Position numbers and translations under genes: made by a program. Positions 8,926-16,210 of a stretch of DNA of 64,000 nt are shown one piece after another. The stretch is taken from contig CAZIGH010000016.1 in NCBI GenBank assembly GCA_964538625.1, forward strand, positions 24,659-88,658, written 5' to 3'. How positions within the stretch are numbered: position 1 is the stretch's first letter; each line of letters begins with the position of its first letter. The stretch is from JAEUHM01 sp964538625 (GTDB lineage Bacteria; Verrucomicrobiota; Verrucomicrobiia; Verrucomicrobiales; Verrucomicrobiaceae). The notes under the pieces are model-generated. The model ran no database searches, was not told the DNA's origin, and was given only the letters and a program-made list of their open reading frames with translations.

Positions 8926-8980
8926 ATGCTTCCAATGCATTGTTTGAATGCTTGCAATGCATCACATGCATTCCTAGAAT
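8926..8980. promoter_or_regulatory. katG-oxyR divergent control region with 22-bp-spaced repeats
   Basis: A 15-bp direct repeat, ATGCTTCCAATGCAT (8926-8940) and ATGCTTGCAATGCAT (8948-8962), recurs with a 22-bp period (14 of 15 identical), each ending in the palindrome ATGCAT; a third ATGCAT lies at 8966-8971. A plausible oxyR promoter overlaps it: TTGCAA (8952-8957), 17 bp, TAGAAT (8975-8980). Two-turn spacing on one DNA face fits LysR/OxyR-type tetramer binding. The predicted transcript would start almost at the oxyR ATG (8988). Confidence 0.55.
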
Positions 8981-8987
8981 TGGGTAA

Positions 8988-9944
8988 ATGCAGAACTTTC
9001 CGGACCTTCATGTGCTTGAGCAGTTTGTGGTGCTGGCGCGGACGAGGAACTTCACGCGTGCAGCGGAGGAGTTGCACGTCTCCCAGTCAGCGCTGAGCCG
9101 GTCCATTCAGCGCTTGGAGGAGCAGGTGGGGCACGCGCTGTGCGAGCGCAAGCCGAGGGAGGTGGTGCTGACGGATATGGGGAAACTCTTGCTGGAACGC
9201 GGGCGGGAGATTCTGAAGCTGGTGGAGGCGACAAGCCATGAGCTGTCCGTAGCGGGGCAGCGGGTGAGGGTGCGGCTGGGGGCGATTCCGACGATTGCGC
9301 CCTATTATCTCCCTCGTCTTCTGGGGGAGTTTGCGCGGAAGCACCCGGAGGTGTGTGTGGTAGTGGAGGAGGACACGACAGAGGTGCTGGTGAGGCGCTG
9401 CGAGCAGGGGGAGATAGACCTGGCGGTGCTGGCGCTGCCAGTTCCTTCCACTGCCGTGCGGTTGGAGCCGCTCTTTGACGAGGAGCTGCTGCTGGTGGTG
9501 CCACAGGGGCATCCGCTGGCGGCGCAGACTGCGGTGACGACGCGGCTGGTGGAGGGTTTTCCGTTTGTGATGCTCAATGAGGCGCACTGCCTCTCTGAGA
9601 ACATTTCCGCTTTTTGTCGGCGGCAGGCTATACAGCCGGTGTCCGTGGAGCGCACGAGCCAGCTGGCGACAGTGCAGGAGCTGGTGGCGCTGAATCACGG
9701 GGTGTCGCTGGTGCCAGAGATGGCGCGGAGGCTGGATGTGAGCGATCGGCGTGTGTACTGCTCCTTTGCGGGTGAGAAGCCTATGCGCACGGTGGCGCTA
9801 ATGTGGAATCCGAAGCGGCATCTGGGCCGTGCAGTAAAGCAGCTGATGGAGCATACGCGGGCCATGGCTGCGGGAGGACTGTCTGCGGAGGGGGAGGCGG
9901 CCAAGTCGCAGGGGGTAACGGGGGGTGTCTGGTGGGTGGGTTGA
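8988..9944 (+). CDS. oxyR: OxyR-type peroxide-sensing LysR regulator
   Basis: LysR-family activator. The N-terminal winged helix-turn-helix spans about residues 1-65 (NFTRAAEELHVSQSALSRSI). The effector domain carries HCLSENISAFC, in which Cys201 and Cys210 have the same spacing as the redox pair Cys199/Cys208 of E. coli OxyR, in the same sequence context (HCL-x6-FC). This, plus divergence from katG, supports a peroxide sensor that forms a disulfide and activates katG. The start at 8988 matches the usual LysR N-terminus; the predicted promoter would give a nearly leaderless mRNA. Confidence 0.88.
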   Translation: MQNFPDLHVLEQFVVLARTRNFTRAAEELHVSQSALSRSIQRLEEQVGHALCERKPREVVLTDMGKLLLERGREILKLVEATSHELSVAGQRVRVRLGAIPTIAPYYLPRLLGEFARKHPEVCVVVEEDTTEVLVRRCEQGEIDLAVLALPVPSTAVRLEPLFDEELLLVVPQGHPLAAQTAVTTRLVEGFPFVMLNEAHCLSENISAFCRRQAIQPVSVERTSQLATVQELVALNHGVSLVPEMARRLDVSDRRVYCSFAGEKPMRTVALMWNPKRHLGRAVKQLMEHTRAMAAGGLSAEGEAAKSQGVTGGVWWVG

Positions 9945-10002
9945 GACGAAAGTTCGTTTGACCGGTGTTGGTTTCCGCTACGATGGTGGCGGAGTTTTCT
10001 AA

Positions 10003-10482
10003 ATGTCAGCCCAGACGACGATCAGCACGGAGCCTCGTATCGAGCCGGCCACCATTGAGGACATGCCTCAACTGGTGGATCTGCTCGTGGCGCTGTTCAG
10101 TGAGGAGGAGGACTTCCGCCCTGACCGGCAAAAGCAGGAGGAGGGGCTGCGGATGATTCTGGAGCAGCCGACGCGGGGCCGGATTTTTGTGCTGCGGACA
10201 GACCACCGGATCATTGGCATGGTGAACCTGCTTTTTACCATTAGCACGGCAGAGGGTGGGTTTGTGATTTTGATGGAGGACCTTATCATCCACCCGCAGC
10301 ATCGAAGGCAGGGGTACGGCGGGCGGCTGCTGGAGCATGTGGTGGATTTTGCACAGAAGAAGAACTTCCGCCGCATCACGCTGCTGACGGACCAGATCAG
10401 CCAGGAGTCTCAGGAGTTCTTTGAGGCGCATGGGTTCCGAAGGTCAAGTATGATCCCGATGCGGAGGGTGTTTGGTGTTTAA
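10003..10482 (+). CDS. GNAT-family N-acetyltransferase
   Basis: 159-residue acetyl-CoA-dependent acetyltransferase. The core motif is IHPQHRRQGYGGRLLEHVVDFA, containing the acetyl-CoA pyrophosphate-binding R/Q-x-x-G-x-G/A pattern. LTDQISQESQEFFEAHGF matches the C-terminal strand and helix common to GNAT enzymes acting on small molecules. The substrate is unknown. Its stop codon TAA shares an A with the ATG of the next gene (TAATG), so the two are probably coupled. Confidence 0.82.
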   Translation: MSAQTTISTEPRIEPATIEDMPQLVDLLVALFSEEEDFRPDRQKQEEGLRMILEQPTRGRIFVLRTDHRIIGMVNLLFTISTAEGGFVILMEDLIIHPQHRRQGYGGRLLEHVVDFAQKKNFRRITLLTDQISQESQEFFEAHGFRRSSMIPMRRVFGV

Positions 10483-10766
10483 TGAACACGCTGCTGCATC
10501 ATCTCGCGCAGAACACGGCCCGGGGGGAGGCGATTCCCGCAGCGGAGGCTTTTGTGCTGCTGACGCTTGGATTCTTTGGCGGCATGGTGGTGGCGGTGGC
10601 GGTCTCTGCATGGGTGCTTTACCGCCGCAGCACGCAGCCCAAGCCTCACCGCCAGCTGATGCTGGAGATGGAGGAGGAAACGGAGCGCGCCGAGCGCCGG
10701 GAGTCTGGCCCGGCAAAGGAGGAGCGGATGCCGTGGGAGAAGGATGCGGACTGGTGGAAGAGGTAG
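10482..10766 (+). CDS. Small single-pass membrane protein
   Basis: 94-residue protein of unknown function. One membrane helix (about residues 22-47, LLTLGFFGGMVVAVAVSAWV) is followed by a highly charged Glu/Arg-rich tail ending in PWEKDADWWKR. It is translationally coupled to the acetyltransferase upstream (TAATG). The Trp-rich tail looks like a short conserved motif, but I cannot name a family. Confidence 0.6.
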   Translation: MNTLLHHLAQNTARGEAIPAAEAFVLLTLGFFGGMVVAVAVSAWVLYRRSTQPKPHRQLMLEMEEETERAERRESGPAKEERMPWEKDADWWKR

Positions 10767-10809
10767 CGAGAGGCTGGCTTGATGGGTTTAGCCTTTCGCA
10801 AAGCCCGGC

Positions 10810-12819
10810 TTACTTTTTCTTCACCATGGCTCGTAGGCCTGAGATGAAGTTCATGTTTTCTTCCACGGTGACGGTTTCACTCATGTGGCGGGCGTAGTCC
10901 TGCTCGAGGATGTAGGTGCGGTCCAGTTCCTTGAGAAAGGGGCTGGGCAGCTGGGCCTGGCGCTCGGCGTACTTGAGCCGCCAGCGGACGTAACTGAGGG
11001 TGAGCTTTTTCATGGCACGGGTAATGCCGACGTAGAAAAGGCGGCGTTCTTCGTCGATGCGGCCTTCCTCATAGCTGCGTTTGTGGGGCAGGAGTCCCTG
11101 CTCCACGCCGGGGAGATAGACGTTGGGGAACTCCAGGCCTTTGGAGGCGTGCATGGTGATGAGGCAGACGCCGCTTTTTTTGGTGATGTCGTCGTCCTGA
11201 CGGTCGTCGTTGAGGGAGATTTCATCCAGGAAGCCGCTGATGCCATCTCGGCGGTTGCGCTCATCATACGCATCCATTTGCTCGATGAAGCTGCCGATGC
11301 CGCCCTCCCATGATTTGACGTCATCCGGGTCTTTGGCACCTTTTTCGAGGAACTTCATGTAGCCGATCTCGCTGATGAGCTGGCGGGCGAGCTGGCCAAG
11401 GAAGACGCCTGGGGTGTTGGCGGAGGTATGATACTTGCTGATGAGTTCCACGAAACCAATGATGGCCTCTCGCGTCTTTCCGGGAGTGCGGCGCTGGAAG
11501 TCAGGGTCGCAGAGGACGACGAAGATGCTGCAGCCGCGCTTGATGCTTTCCTCCCGGGCGAGTTCTGCGGTGGCAGTACCGATGCCGCGGGTGGGAGTGT
11601 TGAGGATACGCAGGAGGTGGATGTCGTCGTGGACGTTCTGGAAGGTGGTGAGGTAGGCGGCGATGTCCTTGATCTCCCGACGGTCGAAAAAGGAGCGTGC
11701 TCCGACGACGCGGTATGGGATGCGGCGCTGGCGGAACTGCTGCTCGAGGATGCGGCTTTGCTCGTTGGTGCGGAAGAGCACGGCAAAGTCTTCCCACGGG
11801 GTCTTGAACTGATAGTGGGCCTGCTCGATTTCCTTCGCGATCATGTCGGCCTCTTCTTTGTCATCCTGGGCGATGACGAGGCGGACGTGGTCGCTGCCGG
11901 TGTTTTTGCTCCAGAGGGTTTTGGGGCGGCGACCTACGTTGTGGCGGATGAGGGAGTTTGCGGTGTGGAGGATGGGGGTGGTGCTGCGGTAGTTTTCCTC
12001 GAGCTTGATGATGCGTGGGTTGGGGAAGTAGCGCTCGAACTGGAGGATGTTGGTGATGTCTGCGCCGCGCCAGCCATAGATGGACTGGTCGTCATCTCCT
12101 ACTACGCAAACGTTGTAAGGCGGACCGACGAGGGCGCGAAGGAGGCGCATTTGCAGGGAGTTGGTATCCTGGAACTCATCCACCATAACGTAGCGGTGCT
12201 GGGCACGCTTGGCCTCGCGCACATCGGCGTGCTCCTCAAGCAGTTGGACGCCGAGGATGATCAAGTCATCGAAGTCCATGGCGTTGAGTGCGCGCAGCTC
12301 GTTCTGGTAAGCCTGCATGATGGCGGCGTCGGTATCCTTTGCAGGGTCGCCGAGGGATTCGCCTGCGTTTTTGGCGTGACTGATGCGGGACTGGGCCTTG
12401 GCGGGATCGTATTTGGCATCACTGCCCATGAGGCGGGTGATGATGCGTTTGAGCAGGCTGGTCTGCTCACTCTGGGTGTAGATGACCCAGTTCTTTTTGT
12501 AGCCCAGTTTTTCGCAGTGCTCGCGCAGGAGGCGGACGCAGAAGGCATGAAAGGTGCCGAGGATGATGCGCTTGCCTTTGCCATCCGGCACCATGCCGTC
12601 CACCCGCTCGCGCATTTCGTTTGCGGCCTTGTTGGTGAAGGTGACGGCCAGGATGTTCTCCGGCGGTATGCCCTGCTCCACCATGTAGGACATGCGGGCG
12701 GTGATGGTGCGTGTTTTCCCCGTGCCGGCACCGGCCAAGATGAGCACCGGGCCGTCGATGTGGAGGACGGCCTCTCGCTGCTCGGGATTGAGCATTCCCA
12801 TTCCAAAGGCGGCCTTCAT
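10810..12819 (-). CDS. UvrD/PcrA-family superfamily 1 DNA helicase
   Basis: ATP-dependent 3'-5' DNA helicase of the UvrD/PcrA/Rep group, used in excision repair and displacement of proteins from DNA. Motifs seen in order: LNPEQREAV (Q-motif), AGAGTGKTRTI (Walker A), TFTNKAANEM (Ia), VDEFQDTN (II), GDDDQSIYGWRGA (III), LEENYRST (IV), LITMHASKGLEFPNVYLPG (V) and RRLFYVGITRA (VI). From the ATG at 12819 it is about 669 residues; the frame is open upstream to 12993, but the extra residues are low-complexity and unlike the family. A start at MLNPEQ is also possible. Confidence 0.9.
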   Translation of the reverse strand: MKAAFGMGMLNPEQREAVLHIDGPVLILAGAGTGKTRTITARMSYMVEQGIPPENILAVTFTNKAANEMRERVDGMVPDGKGKRIILGTFHAFCVRLLREHCEKLGYKKNWVIYTQSEQTSLLKRIITRLMGSDAKYDPAKAQSRISHAKNAGESLGDPAKDTDAAIMQAYQNELRALNAMDFDDLIILGVQLLEEHADVREAKRAQHRYVMVDEFQDTNSLQMRLLRALVGPPYNVCVVGDDDQSIYGWRGADITNILQFERYFPNPRIIKLEENYRSTTPILHTANSLIRHNVGRRPKTLWSKNTGSDHVRLVIAQDDKEEADMIAKEIEQAHYQFKTPWEDFAVLFRTNEQSRILEQQFRQRRIPYRVVGARSFFDRREIKDIAAYLTTFQNVHDDIHLLRILNTPTRGIGTATAELAREESIKRGCSIFVVLCDPDFQRRTPGKTREAIIGFVELISKYHTSANTPGVFLGQLARQLISEIGYMKFLEKGAKDPDDVKSWEGGIGSFIEQMDAYDERNRRDGISGFLDEISLNDDRQDDDITKKSGVCLITMHASKGLEFPNVYLPGVEQGLLPHKRSYEEGRIDEERRLFYVGITRAMKKLTLSYVRWRLKYAERQAQLPSPFLKELDRTYILEQDYARHMSETVTVEENMNFISGLRAMVKKK

Positions 12820-13168
12820 GCGAGGTGGAAGCGGGTCTGGGGTGGGGGAGTCGGCATGATTTTGGATGGCAAAAGGTGAGGCAGGATGCAAGCGGGAGGT
12901 GATGTCCGTAACATAGCTACGGGGACGACTGCCATTGGACGTGGCTACCGCCTTCTGCAAGAAGCGCCTATCTTCGTACCAATGGCCCTCCATTCATCCG
13001 CAGTGAGGAAAAGCGCGTAAAACGCCCACACTCGCAAACTGAAGAATATCAGGTCCTTCATCAGCAGGGCTATCATCAAGTCAAAGCCCATTCCCAGTAC
13101 GAATGCGCTGATTCGGAGTTTGCGGATCGTGAAGAGCAGCGGGGCCTCAGGCAGGCCACTTCGAGACC
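12820..13168. other. Gap between helicase and allophanate hydrolase
   Basis: About 350 bp. Apart from the doubtful small membrane-protein frame listed separately, no promoter, terminator or RNA is evident. Confidence 0.4.
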
Positions 13169-13190
13169 TTACAACTGAGCATCCAGCCAC
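12945..13190 (-). CDS. Possible small membrane protein downstream of allophanate hydrolase
   Basis: Open frame of 81 codons from a GTG at 13190 (or 48 codons from an ATG at 13091). The predicted product has one or two hydrophobic segments (FVLGMGFDLMIALLM and LIFFSLRVWAFYALFL). It overlaps the 3' end of the allophanate hydrolase gene by 22 bp. No family was recognised, and the frame may be fortuitous; its hydrophobic pattern and position as last gene of the operon are the only support. Confidence 0.25.
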   Translation of the reverse strand: MAGCSVVRSRSGLPEAPLLFTIRKLRISAFVLGMGFDLMIALLMKDLIFFSLRVWAFYALFLTADEWRAIGTKIGASCRRR

Positions 13191-14980
13191 TTGCGCCAGC
13201 TTCCAAAGGAGGTGATGTCCGTAGCCTGGTCTGCCACGATACCTTCACACACAAAGCCACAGACCCTACTGCCGTCCGCCAACTCTACTTTGCCGAGGCC
13301 GAGAGGAGCTCCGATGCCCTCAAGGAACGAACCCACGCTGGCCTGCGGAATCTCCCAGACTTCAAGTTCGATGGCCGCACCACCATCCTTCACCCGCACC
13401 ATGCCAGGCCGATCGGGGATGCGACCATTTGCGGGCAGGTGGTAAAAGCGGTAGCAAGGGGCGCTGTAGGTGCGTTGAACCAGCCGTGCCTCCCGCTCGC
13501 GCAGCTGCCAGTGCAGAGCAAGACCTTCCATGTGCGCACCGCATACGGCAATTTTCATCATCGGAACCAGCGGCTTTTGTGTGGGTAAAGGAGCCGGCAG
13601 AGGGGCAGCGCTGCTGAGGATGGTAGTCTTGCCCACCGGCAATGCTCGTGCTGAATGGAAATGGGCCGCGCAGTCCAGCACCAAGGCATCTCCACAAGCC
13701 GGTGCGTAGAATGTTACCCCCCACGGCAGACCGCTACCCAGGAAGCCCGCTGGCACGGCGCAACCGCACAGGTCCAGCAGGTTCATAAAGTTCGTGTAGC
13801 GCCCGAGGTTGCTGTTAAGCCGAATGGGTTCCGCATCCACTTCAGCCTTCGTGTAGATGGTGCCTGTGGTGGGCATCAAAAGCGCATCCACCTCTATCCA
13901 TGTGGCCTCAGCTATCCTCTTAAGTTCCGCAAGCCGATAGTGAGCCCTGAATGTGTCCACCGCAGTGCCCCTCAACCCGCCTTCGATGATGCTTCGGGTA
14001 ACCGGCAACAAGGCTCCCGGATTCGCGGTCAGCAGGTCCGCAACGACTGCCGTGCGCTCCGCCACCCACGGCCCCTCATAGAGCAGGCGAGCAGCGTCAA
14101 GGAAGGCACTGATGTCCACCTCCACCACCTGCCAGCCCATGCTTGCGACCGTCTGAACGGACGACTCAAACAGGTGCCTCGCATCTTCATTTTCGAAGAA
14201 GTCCAGCTGTTCCGCACGGGGCACGCCGATGCGAGGCGGCCATTTCATCTCCCGCCAGAGGCAGCGCCTGCGGGCGAAAGCGTCAGTCGAGTCGAATACG
14301 GCGGTAAGATTGAACACACGTGCTGCATCTGCCGCAGTGAGGGCGAAGATGGAGACGCAATCCAGTGATTTGCAGGCAGGCACCACGCCGGAACAACTCA
14401 GCACCCCACGCGTAGGTTTGTGCCCCACCAGATTGTTGAATGAAGCGGGCACACGACCAGACCCAGCGGTATCCGTGCCGAGTGCGAAACTGCACAGGCC
14501 CTTTGCTACCGCCAAGGCTGAGCCGCTGCTGCTGCCGCCGGAGACATAGGCGGGATCAAACGCATTGTCAGGCGCACCGTAAGGCGAACGTACCCCAACC
14601 AATCCGGTAGCAAACTGGTCGAGGTTTGTCTTTCCCATCGGAATCGCGCCTGCCTTGATCAGCAAATCGACCACAAACGCTGAGGTTTTCGCCTCGTAGC
14701 TCCACGCCGGACAGGCAGCCGTGGTGGCATAGCCTTGGCAGTCGATGTTGTCCTTGATGGCAAAAGGAATGCCGTAGAGCGGCTTCGTATCGGGAGACTC
14801 CCCTTCCAAGGCTGCAAGCGACGCAACAAGCTGCTCTCCGGAAGGACGACTGATCCAGATGGCAGGGTCATCCGTCTGAGCCCGTTCCCAAGCTGCCAGC
14901 ACCACTTGCTCGGGCGTGGCGGTGGCTTCGCGATAGGATTGAAGCAACGTGGCGATGGAAAGGTTTGGTGTGAGGGACAT
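13169..14980 (-). CDS. atzF: Allophanate hydrolase
   Basis: Hydrolyses allophanate to ammonia and CO2, the last step of biotin-dependent urea or guanidine breakdown. The N-terminal amidase-signature domain (about residues 1-440) has the catalytic Lys in PFAIKDNID and the Ser-rich GGSSSGSALAVA motif; a C-terminal allophanate-hydrolase domain (about 485-600, IAVCGAHMEGLALHWQL to the Gly-rich end) completes the two-domain layout. I chose the ATG at 14980 (MSLTPNLSIATLL); upstream residues to 15067 do not fit. It normally sits directly behind the carboxylase gene; here a carboxylase tail remnant lies 108 bp upstream and the intact carboxylase is 9.3 kb away. Confidence 0.92.
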   Translation of the reverse strand: MSLTPNLSIATLLQSYREATATPEQVVLAAWERAQTDDPAIWISRPSGEQLVASLAALEGESPDTKPLYGIPFAIKDNIDCQGYATTAACPAWSYEAKTSAFVVDLLIKAGAIPMGKTNLDQFATGLVGVRSPYGAPDNAFDPAYVSGGSSSGSALAVAKGLCSFALGTDTAGSGRVPASFNNLVGHKPTRGVLSCSGVVPACKSLDCVSIFALTAADAARVFNLTAVFDSTDAFARRRCLWREMKWPPRIGVPRAEQLDFFENEDARHLFESSVQTVASMGWQVVEVDISAFLDAARLLYEGPWVAERTAVVADLLTANPGALLPVTRSIIEGGLRGTAVDTFRAHYRLAELKRIAEATWIEVDALLMPTTGTIYTKAEVDAEPIRLNSNLGRYTNFMNLLDLCGCAVPAGFLGSGLPWGVTFYAPACGDALVLDCAAHFHSARALPVGKTTILSSAAPLPAPLPTQKPLVPMMKIAVCGAHMEGLALHWQLREREARLVQRTYSAPCYRFYHLPANGRIPDRPGMVRVKDGGAAIELEVWEIPQASVGSFLEGIGAPLGLGKVELADGSRVCGFVCEGIVADQATDITSFGSWRKWLDAQL

Positions 14981-15088
14981 GGATTTCAGGGGGCGTTGGT
15001 CCTCAGCTGTTGGCACCGCGAGGCCCTGTCCCTGGCGAAATGGCGATGCAGAAATCCCAATGCCCAAGGAGCAGTGACCGATGACTGC

Positions 15089-15167
15089 CTACGATCTCAG
15101 CGTGAGCAGCACCTGCCCAGGCTGAACTGACTGACCTTCTTTCACGTGCAGTGCAGACACTGTGCCA
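15089..15167 (-). pseudogene. Stranded 3' tail of a urea/guanidine carboxylase gene
   Basis: Read on the minus strand this encodes GTVSALHVKEGQSVQPGQ, VLLTLRS and a TAG stop (15089-15091). The first 54 bp (15167-15114) are identical to the biotin-carrier region of the intact carboxylase gene at 24394-24341. The last codons give VLLT with different, GC-rich codons (CTG CTC ACG) compared with the intact gene (TTA TTG ACC), then diverge. It lies in the normal position upstream of allophanate hydrolase, so it looks like the original end of the carboxylase gene left behind when the insert arrived. Confidence 0.85.
15114..15167. repeat. 54-bp direct repeat, copy A
   Basis: Perfectly identical, in the same orientation, to 24341-24394 (offset 9,227 bp). 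This copy lies in the carboxylase tail remnant and ends at the edge of the inserted DNA. Confidence 0.97.
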
Positions 15168-15175
15168 AGCCTGCA
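15164..15175. repeat. 12-bp inverted repeat, left arm
   Basis: GCCAAGCCTGCA, the exact reverse complement of 24283-24294. Its first four bases are the last four of direct-repeat copy A. Possible terminal repeat or recombinase arm site. Confidence 0.7.
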
Positions 15176-15220
15176 ACTCCCTGTCTGAGAACCTTCATAC
15201 GCCGAACAGAAAAGCGGATC

Positions 15221-16204
15221 TCACTGACACGCTCGACGCACCGCCTCCTGGGCAAGCGCTGAGCCGAGAAGGCCGACCTTGGTTGCGCCCTCATGCCAGA
15301 GTTCTTCTGGAGCAGAAAGCCAGTCAAGGTTCATGCGCACCAGATAGAGCACATCGCCATCCGACAACGTGTGAAATGGATCAATCACACGAGCCATCGA
15401 GGTGTGAATCTGCCTGGCGATTTGCCGTGCGTAGTAGTCAGAACATGGGAAGTTGATCGCTACAAATGTAAGCGTGGTGTTGCGTCCCGGTGCCGGAGGA
15501 GTCGGGTTAGTGGCGGGCGGAGTGCACGCCAAAGCGGCGCTGCGTTCGAGAATCTCCATCCCCGTCAATCGCCGCCCGCTAGAATCCAAGTGGCCGCGCG
15601 CTACCTGCCCCTGCACGTCGAGCACCGCCCCCATGGCATTTACCACCGAGCAAACAAAGACGTGATATTCGTTGCCGTTGCTTAGCCTGATGCTGCCTGA
15701 CGCCGCGCCCTGCCCGCCGGGTTCTGAGAGAATGTCTTCAAAGCCTAACTCAAAACCCATCTTCCCAACCCTGGCCGAAGTTCCCGCACCGATGTTACCC
15801 TCCGGGCATTCACCTGAATTTCTCAATGCCGCACAGTAGGCTCGCTTTCCGTGCTTTCGGTTGGGGTAGCCACCCAAGCGGCCTGGTGCCAGGAAATCAT
15901 AAATACACGCGCCGGCCACCACTGGAACCCTGCCCACCTCAGTCGCGTTTCCCCGTTGGGCGGCAATGCCGGCCATGACGCCCGTGGCAGCCTGAAGCCC
16001 ATGCAAGGAACCGCCGCTAAAGCACACGGCGTCCACCAGCCCATCCTGCCCCATAACCTGCCCGACTGCACCCCCTCGGATATCGACCGTCAGCAGTGAT
16101 TGCTGATACCCGTTCACTGGCTCCGGCATGAGAAACACCGTGCAGCCCGTAGGATCACCGTTGACCTGAGCGGTGCCAATGCGGAGGCTGGAAAAGGAGG
16201 GCAT
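15221..16204 (-). CDS. P1-family (DmpA/BapA-type) self-processing aminopeptidase
   Basis: Member of the N-terminal-nucleophile P1 family, which cleave themselves into two chains and hydrolyse N-terminal amino acids or beta-aminopeptides. Family blocks visible are GDPTGCTVFLMPE, VDIRGGAVGQ, VCFSGGSLHGLQAATGV, the GNIGAGTSARVGKMGF loop, and the self-cleavage/nucleophile segment RNTTLTFVAIN, where a Thr probably becomes the nucleophile of the second chain. The length (327 residues) is normal. No signal peptide is visible. It starts 6 bp after the diheme protein gene, so it is probably the last gene of the insert operon; its link to redox chemistry is unclear. Confidence 0.85.
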   Translation of the reverse strand: MPSFSSLRIGTAQVNGDPTGCTVFLMPEPVNGYQQSLLTVDIRGGAVGQVMGQDGLVDAVCFSGGSLHGLQAATGVMAGIAAQRGNATEVGRVPVVAGACIYDFLAPGRLGGYPNRKHGKRAYCAALRNSGECPEGNIGAGTSARVGKMGFELGFEDILSEPGGQGAASGSIRLSNGNEYHVFVCSVVNAMGAVLDVQGQVARGHLDSSGRRLTGMEILERSAALACTPPATNPTPPAPGRNTTLTFVAINFPCSDYYARQIARQIHTSMARVIDPFHTLSDGDVLYLVRMNLDWLSAPEELWHEGATKVGLLGSALAQEAVRRACQ

Positions 16205-16210
16205 TCAGAG

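Noticed and set aside
7508..8947. Long open frame (479 codons) on the plus strand opposite katG
   Set aside because: It is the GC-rich antisense shadow of katG; the predicted product is low-complexity Gly/Val/Asp-rich and resembles no family, while the katG frame carries all expected motifs.
9945..9985. ACGAA/TTCGT inverted repeat after oxyR as a terminator
   Set aside because: The loop would be only 2 nt and there is no T-run, so it is not a workable hairpin terminator.
11428..12879. Long open frame (483 codons) opposite the helicase gene
   Set aside because: Antisense shadow of the helicase frame, which carries all SF1 motifs; composition is biased and no domain is visible.
15194..15200. 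TTCATAC half site near the left end of the insert as a second NikR-like operator
   Set aside because: No GTATGAA partner lies at the right spacing; a 7-base match is expected by chance.
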